Of a stretch of 64,000 nucleotides of DNA, positions 55,931-64,000 are shown piece by piece. Numbering within the stretch: the stretch's first letter is position 1; the number at the start of each line of letters is the position of its first letter. Source of the DNA: Delphinapterus leucas (lineage: Eukaryota; Chordata; Mammalia; Artiodactyla; Monodontidae). Under the pieces are notes generated by a model. The model worked only from the letters and a program-made list of their open reading frames with translations, was not told the origin of the DNA and did no database searches. The position numbers were made by a program, and so were the translations under genes. The stretch lies in NCBI RefSeq assembly GCF_002288925.2, contig NW_022098045.1, positions 3,805,408-3,869,407 of the forward strand. Reading direction: 5' to 3'.

Positions 55931-57420
55931 AATGATGATTTCCTAATGCAGTCACCCTTTCCGCATGGACTAGTTGCCATTCTTTTATAAAGAAGAGCTT
56001 TTACTGCACCCTACCACCACGACTATTTTTAAAAATCACTACGGAACTTAATTATTTGAAAATTCAGTATGTTACAATCCATTATTGTGATGCTTGTATT
56101 CTTACAAATGCGGTCAGAGGAAACAGCTTAAAGCTAGTAAAATTTATAATTTTACTACACTATTACATATTATAATTCATTACAAGTAAGCAGCCACGCT
56201 GTGTTAAAATACTGTTTTTAACCTCCAGTCCCTAATCAGTTGGAAATTAGTAATATGACCCAAATGTTCCCCTCGCCCCAAGCACTCCACCTTCCAGAAT
56301 CCTTCTTTTCCTTATTTTTCAAATAAAATAATGCATGCTCCCATCCCACAATATTGTAGGAAATCCAGCAACATCCCCAATATTTTCAAAGGTTTGGGGC
56401 TGTGAGAAGGAGAAATAGTCTCCTCCGATTACCTATCTCCTTTCACAGCCAACCCGATTCCCCGACACCTCCAGCCAATCCAATGGCTCTTGTGCATGTT
56501 GCCATATTTTTCCCATCCATGGATTCAGCACCTTCTTCATTTCTCAAGGCTTAGCTGAAAATATAGAGTTATCGAAACATCAAATAGGAAGTAACTTAAT
56601 ATTCCACATCAGATATCATTGCTCTAGGACTCTTCTCTGAGCTCCCTTCCTGGGCTGCTCATTGCTTTCATTCTCCCTATTCAGTCTGCCATAGCTCCTT
56701 TCAGCATCATCTCCACCTCTAAGACAAGCACCGGGCACCATGCAAATGGAGTGACTGCAGCAAAACACTTCATTCATGGGCTAAGTCTAGAGTCACTCAA
56801 CAGTTTTGAAGTTCCCCAGTGGATAGCATCCTTTTTGTCTTTGACTCATTCATCTTACCTGTGTATATCCTTTCAACCACCTTCCTGCCTCCTCACCTTG
56901 GCAACCCATCCTTGCATATCTTCACTAATGCCCTCCTGTCCCTACTGCCAATCCCAGGTGGCCATCCCTCCTAGCTCACCCCAGCGTCAGAATAAGACTC
57001 TTAGCAGCACTATTCTTTTGGCTATCTGCTCCTTATAGCCACCTCTCCTATCCTCCCGTCACTTGTTCACAGCTTTCTCTGTGGAAAACCTGTCAACCTG
57101 CTGCACTGAATCCACTTCTTACAAACTGACTGTTAAAGTTTCCACTGTGACCAACCCAGCTCATCTGACTCTTTGCATGATAGGAGGGGCTGTTGAGTCA
57201 TAATTGCAAATATGAGTCAGAACATTCCAGCTCCCAGGAAGAGGGACATGAGAAATATTATCCCTCCCAGGAAATAAACACATGATAAATATGTTGAGTC
57301 AACCCCTTACTTCAAATATCATACACATTCACACACACATGTGCGCACACACATACTTTCTAGTCATGTTACTCCTACCTATAGAATCTAGAGGAGAGAA
57401 GTGAGTAAAAATTGCCATTA
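55931..57420. other. No gene recognised
   Basis: Unique-looking sequence. A pyrimidine-rich plus-strand frame at 56751-57038 has no known domain. Confidence 0.5.
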
Positions 57421-57433
57421 AAGAGATAAGGAA

Positions 57434-57772
57434 TTCCCTGGTGGTGCAGTGGTTAAGAATCCCCCTGCCAATGCAGGGGACACGGGTTCGAGCCCTGGTC
57501 CGGGAGGATCCCACATGCCGAGGAGCAAATAAGCCCATGCGCCACAACTACTGGGCCTGCACTCTGGAGCCCGCGAGCCACAACTACTGAGCCCACATGC
57601 CACAACTACTGAAGCCTACACACCTAGAGCCCGTGCTCCTCAACAAGAGAAGCCACCGCAATGAGAAGCCCACGCACTGCAAGGAAAAGTAGTCCCTGCT
57701 CACCACAACGAGGGAAAGCCCGCACTCAGCAATGAAGAATGAACGCAGTCAAAAGTATAATTAATTAATTAA
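57434..57772 (+). mobile_element. CHR-type SINE, long form
   Basis: Complete long form with an intact B box GGTTCGAGCC and repeated CCACAACTACTG units. The tail is ATAATTAATTAATT. The 13-bp target-site duplication has one mismatch: AAGAGATAAGGAA (57421-57433) and AAGAGGTAAGGAA (57773-57785). Confidence 0.96.
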
Positions 57773-58055
57773 AAGAGGTAAGGAAGTCAATGGTCTGAAT
57801 TGCAGCATACATAAGTGACAGCTCCACCAAGTAGCAATGACTTTGCTGAGTCATTGTGAATTTTCTACCTCATTTGGTACATATAACCTGACCCAGTGCC
57901 ACGGCAGTGAGAACCTTCAGACAAACAATTACAAGCAAGATAATGACCAGGAAACAGAGGTCTGGTCTCAGCCTTGGGTCTAGATTACACTGAGCTTCAG
58001 TGAAATATAAAACAATCATTAATAATGTGAGTCCACTTATTGGTGGAAGAATTTT

Positions 58056-58800
58056 TTTTTCACATCTTTATTGGAGTATAATTGCTTTACAATGGTGTGT
58101 TAGTTTCTGCTTTACAACAAAATGAATCAGTTATATATATACATATGTTCCCATATCTCCTCCCTCTTGCGTCTCCCTCCCTCCCTCCCTCCCTATCCCA
58201 CCCCTCCAGGCGATCACAAAGCACCGAGCTGATCTCCCTGTGCTACGCGGCTGCTTCCCACTAGCTATCTACCTTACGTTTGGTAGTGTATATATGTCCA
58301 TGCCTCTCTCTCGCTTTGTCACAGCTTACCCTTCCCCCTCCCCATATCCTCAAGTCCATTCTCTAGTAGGTCTGTGTCTTTATTCCTGTCCTGCCCCTAG
58401 GTTCTTCATGACATTTTTTCCCCTTATATTCCATATATATGTGTTAGCATACGGTATTTGTCTCTCTCTTTCTGACTTACTTCACTCTGTACGAGAGACT
58501 CTAGGTCTATCCACCTCATTATAAATAGCTCAATTTCGTTTCTTTTTATGGCTGAGTAATATTCCATTGTATATATGTGCCACATCTTCTTTATCCATTC
58601 ATCCGATGATGGACACTTAGGTTGTTTCCATCTCCGGGCTATTGTAAATAGAGCTGAAATGAACATTGTGGTACATGACTCTTTTTGAATTATGGTTTTC
58701 TCAGGGTATATGCCCAGTAGTGGGATTGCTGGGTCATATGGTAGTTCTATTTGTAGTTTTTTAAGGAACCTCCATACTGTTCTCCACAGTGGCTGTATCA
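58056..58800 (-). mobile_element. L1 3' end, young type, with perfect target-site duplication
   Basis: Antisense young L1: CACATCTTTATTGGAGTATA, (CCCT)n at about 58170-58193, GCACCGAGCTGATCTCCCTG, GGCTGAGTAATATTCCATTG, CAGTGGCTGTATCA. The 17-bp duplication ATTGGTGGAAGAATTTT is perfect (58039-58055 and 58801-58817). It is 5'-truncated in the last part of ORF2. An open frame (58424-58801) encodes the ORF2 C-terminus only. Confidence 0.97.
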
Positions 58801-58869
58801 ATTGGTGGAAGAATTTTAATAGGTAAATACAATCAGTAGGTTGAGGAGTAATTAATCACTAATACCCTT

Positions 58870-59336
58870 TGTGGTAGGTAGAATAAGGCCCATAGCAAAG
58901 ACGTCCAGTTCCTACTTCCCAGAACCTGTTACCTTACATGGCAAAAGAGACTTTGTTAAAGATCTTGAGATGGGCAGATTATCCTGGAATATCCAGGTGG
59001 GCCCTATTTAATCACAAGAGTCCTTAAAAGATAGAACAAGAAGGAAGAAGGTCAGAGTTAAGAGATTTGAAGATGCTACACTGCTGGATTTGAAAATACA
59101 GGAAGGGGCCATGAACCAAGGAATGCAGGTAGTCTCTAGAAGTTGAAATAGACAAGGAAAAGGCTCTCAAAGCTTCCAGAGCCTCCAGAAGGAATGCAGT
59201 CGATAACTCCTTGCTTTTAGCCCAATGAGATGAATTTCTGCTTCTGATCTCCAGAATTATAACATAATAAATTTGTATTGTCTTAAGCCACTAAGCTTGT
59301 AGTAATATGTTACAGCAGCAATAGGAAACTAATACA
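58870..59336 (+). mobile_element. Solo LTR, ERVL-MaLR (MLT1-like)
   Basis: Starts TGTGGTAGGTAGAATAAGGC and ends GGAAACTAATACA. Between are TGTTACCTTACATGGCAAAAG, GATTATCCTGGAATATCCAG, GGCCATGAACCAAGGAATG, GAATTATAACATAATAAATT (polyadenylation signal) and TAAGCCACTAAGCTTGTAG. A perfect 5-bp duplication CCCTT flanks it (58865-58869 and 59337-59341), as expected for retroviral-type integration. No internal sequence remains, so it is a recombined solo LTR. Confidence 0.88.
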
Positions 59337-59341
59337 CCCTT

Positions 59342-60707
59342 CTTCCCCAGTTGAGTTCTGAACTAATAAGGAGAAAGTCAAGGAATAAGACACAGAGCAA
59401 GACATCACCTTTATTGCTGATAAAGCTGAGAGTAGAAAGGTAGATAAAGATAAAGGTTCTCCTAAACCAAACCCTAGATTAGACAGCCTTCACTACCAGC
59501 CAAGTGCCATCTGGGACCAGGCCCTGAAAAATCTATGGCAGAAGGGACATCAAAAGCCAACCAGCTTCATGGTTCAAGTAGACCACAATATCACAGTCAC
59601 ATCCAAAGGCAAAAGAAGGCAGCTTCCACTTGCCCATCTCTTTTTATCAGGAGAGTAATCTTTCCCAGATGTCCCTCCCTGGAAATTTCCCAGAAGGTCC
59701 CCTCAGGGACCACTGACAAGGATAGCTCTCATGGCCGATCTCAAGCTGCAAGAAGGCAAGGGAAACAAGCACTGGAATTTTCAACCTCAATAGTGATAAG
59801 TAGGCACTTCCAGCAAAGAACTAGGTACCTACATCATTGAGAGACGAGAAGTGGAGAAAATGGTGCTGAGCCCCTTAGATAAGGCTGTAAGTTCAAGCTG
59901 AAAGGGCACATATCTAGACTTTGAGATCATGTCTACCCTTGCTCTGACACTTACATTAGCTCCAATTCCTCTTTTCTCTCCCCAATCCATTGTTACCTCT
60001 TTAGTCAATTATTTCCAAAGATCTTTATGGAGTGAGTTTTCTTATTTTCAAGGAAATTTAAGTTACTGTAGGAAAATAGAAAATACTAATTAGTAAAGAC
60101 TAAAAAAGTGTAAGTGATACTACTCTGAAATAATTACCGTTCATGTTAATAGTTTGGTGTATATTTTTTAAACAATTCTATAATAATGTATATACACACT
60201 TTTTCAAAGTTTTTTTTATAGCTCTTTCTTTCATTGCAATACTTACAAAAATACAAGAAAAATTACTGTGCTTAACATTAAAGGTCAAACTATTTTGGAA
60301 AGTAAATTGAACTATTAGAAAGTAGCCAATGCCAACTGATAAACAAAAATAATAGGAAAAAGAAATAGTTTGGAATAGTGTCAATTTAAAGTTAATTCAT
60401 CAAGTTTATATATCAGGAAATGTGAAGCTACATAGTATTTGGTTGAGATGTAATGTTTGGTGAAATTAATTTCCAGCCCAGCATTTGAAACAATATACCA
60501 TTAGCTTTGCATGCATACCCAGGTTTACTTTGACTATTACAGGTATAAATCGTTCCTTCTATACACTGTTGTGAATACTGCTGTAGCATTAAAAGGATTT
60601 AGTGTATTCAGTGCTCCAGTTTGCAAAAACATCCACATAAATAGCACCTTCATCTTTTAGAGCTTTCTTTGAGCTTATATCTCAAGTAACATATTCAAAT
60701 TCCTTCT
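59342..60707. other. No gene recognised
   Basis: 59342-59840 has an LTR-like feel (TCACCTTTATTGCTGATAAAG), but no match I can name; a 101-codon frame there has no domain. 60000-60700 is AT-rich. Confidence 0.45.
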
Positions 60708-60722
60708 AAAAAGTCATTTCTC

Positions 60723-60923
60723 GGGCTTCCCTGGTGGCGCAGTGGTTGAAAGTCTGCCTGCCGATGCAGGAGACACGGGTTCGTGCCCCGGTCCGGGAAG
60801 ATCCCACATGCCGCGGAGCGGCTGGGCCCGTGAGCCATGGCCGCTGAGCCTGCACGTCCGGAGCCTGTGCTCCGCGACGGGAGAGGCCACACCAGTGAGA
60901 CGCCCGCGTACCGCAAAAAAAAA
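60723..60923 (+). mobile_element. CHR-type SINE, short form
   Basis: Well-preserved copy: GGTGGCGCAGTGG, GGGTTCGTGCCCC, poly(A). The 15-bp target-site duplication AAAAAGTCATTTCTC is perfect (60708-60722 and 60924-60938). With 31282 it is one of the youngest here. Confidence 0.97.
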
Positions 60924-61109
60924 AAAAAGTCATTTCTCAAGTTGCAAATGTAATTTTTAATTAATTAGCATCACAAATATTTTCCTTGCACTTATGGGAA
61001 ACACCTGCCCACATCTCACATATCTCAGCTATAATGACAGCTTGATAGAGTGATTTTGACCAACCATCATGACTTTGCCCCTTTAATGCAGCTGTTTGGC
61101 CATGGGGAT

Positions 61110-61315
61110 ATTTTGATGTTGTTCAAATTCCAGCTCTGCCATTTACTAGATGTTTTCTTGTAATATATGGCTTAGCCTTTATAAAGATTCTGTTTTCTCA
61201 CTTGTAGGATGGAAATAATATTCTCTACCTCAGAAGCTTGTAGTGAAAATTAAATTAAATACTATTAAGTGCTTTTGTAATGCCTGGGACATATTAGTTG
61301 CTCAATAAGTAGTGG
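61110..61315 (+). mobile_element. MIR SINE relic
   Basis: Sense MIR: CCAGCTCTGCCATTTACTAG, GTTTTCTCACTTGTAGGATGG, then GCCTGGGACATATTAGTTGCTC. It ends in the MIR/L2-type terminus. Confidence 0.87.
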
Positions 61316-63094
61316 CAATCACAAAATTATTGATGGTGATATTGATGATGGTGATGAAGGGACATCAAAAGCATATGAAAAAGTAGAACCAAAATGATGC
61401 TCTCCTCTTATCCGAGGGTCAGGTACAGGAAACCCTAAATATAAGCATGTTCAATAAACTTAATTATGAACTTCCAGAATTAAGTTGAGAAAATTAAATT
61501 TACATAAACTGCAGCATCAAAAGAACTTAGAAGAGTATGATCACGTATTCGGTAGTGACACTTCCTGACAAATTATGACACCATAGACAAGATGTACTTT
61601 TCACACCTATCTCCTGCCTCAACTTAATGAATGAATTGATTGATTTTTAATGTATTGGTGACTCACTTTTTGCCAGGTATTTGCTAGATGCTCCTGTTTT
61701 TGCCTTGTTATGCCAAAAGTTCTAGACACTATTAATGAAAAGTCAAGGTAAGCCCAGCCATAAAAGAAATGTTTATGGCATAGAGGTGGGCATATAGAAA
61801 GGGAAAAAATTAACGGTGAGGAAGAGACTGTATTTTGGTAAATGCTATAAACTGATGAACTGGAACAAAGATTAAAAAGGAACAACTACTGTTCCCAGAG
61901 AACTCTTATGAAAATCTTAACCACCAGCATACATACAGCACTAGGAACATGTGTGTCTACTTAAAAAGATTCTCCAGAAACAAGTGGTAACTTTGACCTA
62001 TCGAGGGTCAAACTTGGTATTATAGCATTTCCCTGTAAAAAAAGGAATCAGGGTAGAAAGCTTTTGATGTTGACGTCTACTGGGAAACTGTTCCACTGCT
62101 ATGGCTCCCATTCAATTCCATCCTCATAAAAAGAACAGAGAAGAGAAAAAAAAGAACAGAGAAGAAAAACAGCCACATTGTTGCATAAATTAGAGACAAG
62201 AAAAATTAGGTATGGTTTTTGCTGAGCGGGTAAAAAGGAAAATAATTCTTGTAAGAGGCAAGGATTTGTTCCTCTCAAATGAAATTGCACAGTTTAAGAA
62301 AGAAGGTGCAACTACAAATTATCTACCACTCCATGAGAGGAAACATGAAGGCCGCCAATAATTCAGATCTATTAAATTTAAAGCTACTTAGTCTCTCTCT
62401 TACGTGGTCACAATGGCAACAGATTGTCTGCAATGTGGTTTATCCGGCATGTGAGGCATGGTATACCCATGATCATGCATATGCACGTGGGTACAAAATT
62501 TTTAGCCAACAGCTGATGGAAAAACATTTGTCGGCAGTGTTTTGAAAATTCTATCTTGGATGACATGCCTGATGGACTTTTGACACTCTTGTCTACAAAT
62601 GTAGATCTGGCAGGCTTAGTGACAAGAGTATGGGTGAAAATTTGATTTGGGTTTAGTGTAACCATGTAAGCATATGTCCATTTGTCTCCTTCAGTACTAG
62701 TGACATATCCTACTCAACAGATGGGGCGGGGTGTGGGGCTGAGAACCAAAGAATGATCATGACTCACATTGTCTGTCCCACAATCACATCTTTGAAAAAG
62801 TTTTAACACTCGTTGATCAGAGCATTTTGATGCTTTGCATTTGGTTGAAGGCTCTTTGGTTTTGAAGTAGGCTGTCAATTCTCAATTTCTTGAACACAGG
62901 AGTATATAAGGAAGGGAATTTGGACCCTTGGCGTTCTTGCCTGAAACCATCAGATTAGGTAATATTAAATTTGACTTAGTACATTTACAAATTCCCGACT
63001 GAGAATTTATATGACTTAGAAGTGACTTAAAATTTTCTCAGATCAAGGTTGAAATGGGGGAGCTTTTCAATGACTAGGTTTGATGAGTGAATGA
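61316..63094. other. No gene recognised
   Basis: Unique-looking, AT-rich. A short A/G-rich duplicated phrase (AAAGAACAGAGAAGA) lies at 62130-62166. The frames at 62279-62545 and 62408-62665 have no known features. Confidence 0.5.
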
Positions 63095-63144
63095 GCGCGC
63101 GCGCGCACACGCACACACACACACACACACACACGCGTACACAC
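63095..63144. repeat. (GC)n-(AC)n alternating purine-pyrimidine tract
   Basis: Fifty bases of unbroken purine-pyrimidine alternation: a GCGCGCGCGCGC start, a CA run, then ACGCGTACACAC. It is the type of sequence most able to adopt Z-DNA. Confidence 0.95.
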
Positions 63145-63199
63145 TCACAGAGTCACTCAATGTCAACCCTAGACTGATCAGTTCTCTCCAGTACAGGCT

Positions 63200-63263
63200 C
63201 TCTGTCAGAAAGAAAAAAAAAGAAGGGGAAAGCGAGGGAGGGAGGCGGAAGGGAAAGATGAAA
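63200..63263 (+). repeat. Purine-rich tract
   Basis: A/G-rich low complexity (GGGAGGGAGG core), 60 bp after the alternating tract. Confidence 0.9.
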
Positions 63264-63499
63264 GAAGAGGTTTGCACATGAAAACATAAACTTCCAAAGT
63301 AGATAAAATTCCTGAAAAATTAAGTACAAATCAAACCAAATTTTCGGAAATCACTTCATATTTCTCCACAGATTTATAGCATTATTCAGAAATGCTTTAT
63401 TGGGTTTCTAATTAGTTTTAAATGTCTAAAAGCTCTTATTACATGAACTTTTATTTTAATTTTTTGTGAATGCTCCACATAAACTATATTTCAAAGATG

Positions 63500-63690
63500 G
63501 TGCAGCATGGTGGTTAAGACAGATCTGTGTTAGAATTCTGGCTCTGTCCATACTCTGTGTAATTTACAAAAGTTATCTAACCGCTTATCAGTAAAGAAGG
63601 CATCGTCATACTCAGCCCTTCTAGACTCAGTGAGGACAAAGTAAACTCCTGCATGTAAATGCCCAGTACAGCACCTTGTCCAGAATAACA
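63500..63690 (+). mobile_element. MIR SINE relic
   Basis: Sense MIR with tRNA-like start: GCATGGTGGTTAAGACAG, GAATTCTGGCTCTGTCC, TTATCTAACCGCTTATCAG, CTCCTGCATGTAAATGCCC, CAGTACAGCACC. Confidence 0.85.
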
Positions 63691-63717
63691 TTTGAGAAAT
63701 ATTAACTGCCTGCTAAA

Positions 63718-63885
63718 CTCCAGCTCTCAACCTTGCTACATATTAGAACCTGGGTGGCTTTTACAAATACCGATACTCACGCCCCTTCCCATTCCAATGG
63801 AATCGGAATCTCTTGGGGTGGGGCATAGGCACCTACATTTTTAATGCTCTCTTGGTTATTGTCACGTGCTATCAGGATTAAAATG
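63718..63885. mobile_element. MER5-like hAT-Charlie relic
   Basis: AGCTCTCAACCTTGCTACAT, TTAGAACCTGGGTGGCTTTTAC, GGAATCGGAATCTCTTGGGG, TAGGCACCTACATTTTTAA. The right end is decayed. Confidence 0.7.
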
Positions 63886-63899
63886 CATTTAAAGCATTT

Positions 63900-64000
63900 G
63901 GTAAGCAAGGGCTTGTGTCTATTTTGTTCGCCACTGCATACCCAGGACCTACCCCAGTTCTGAGTATATGGAAGGCACTCAATATATATGTTGAAAGAAT
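63900..64000 (+). mobile_element. L2 3' end relic (runs to window edge)
   Basis: Sense L2 terminus: GGGCTTGTGTCTATTTTG, CATACCCAGGACCTACCCC, GAAGGCACTCAATATATATG. Confidence 0.75.

Noticed and set aside
59535..59840. 101-codon plus-strand frame
   Set aside because: No recognisable protein features; neighbouring sequence is non-coding.

Overview
This window looks like non-coding DNA from a cetacean nuclear genome (whale, dolphin or porpoise). The main evidence is the repeat content. About a dozen copies of a tRNA-Glu-derived SINE of the CHR type (Cetacea, Hippopotamus, Ruminantia) occur together with a young L1 lineage whose 3' end is typical of cetartiodactyls. I saw no BovB or Bov-tA (expected in a ruminant) and no PRE-1 (expected in a pig). 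Species cannot be told from the sequence. I found no host protein-coding gene, no exon I could defend, and no functional tRNA, rRNA or other RNA gene. The window is best read as an intergenic gene desert or the inside of a very long intron.

Layout. 1-7.1 kb: an ancient L1/HAL1-like 5' segment, L1 3' ends, two L2 copies and two CHR SINEs. 7.2-16.7 kb: two large L1 elements, one on the minus strand (7228-10577, internally deleted) and one on the plus strand (11420-16706, nearly full length, broken by a 100-N assembly gap with an exact 183-bp repeat on both sides). 16.7-31.5 kb: a Tigger DNA transposon with a SINE inside it, a long HAL1/L1 5' relic, a possible old LTR, several MIRs, and a short Tigger-like element with readable inverted ends. 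31.5-40.2 kb: L1ME relics and a third large L1 (35152-40145, minus) that keeps its 5' UTR but has lost the reverse-transcriptase active site in frame. 40.2-53.9 kb: L2, MER5-like hAT, MIR and truncated L1s separated by unique-looking sequence. 53.9-55.9 kb: a stack of three L1 generations, with a younger L1 inside an older one. 57.4-64 kb: SINEs, an L1 fragment with a perfect 17-bp target-site duplication, a MaLR solo LTR with a perfect 5-bp duplication, a 50-bp alternating purine-pyrimidine tract, and MIR/L2/hAT relics.

The reading frames present are either L1 ORF1/ORF2 remains (all broken), one Tigger transposase fragment, or stop-free stretches created by the GC-rich SINE. Nothing here forms an operon, pathway or defence system. 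The window records layered insertions: MIR, L2 and hAT first, then Tigger, MaLR and old L1, then CHR SINEs and young L1.

Repeat names were assigned from remembered consensus features, without a database search. Class-level calls (L1, L2, MIR, CHR SINE, Tigger) are stronger than any subfamily name. Boundaries without a target-site duplication are approximate to tens of bases. I did not find an undescribed biological system; the most useful observations are the assembly artefact at 15.6-16.1 kb and several structural features of the L1 and SINE copies.
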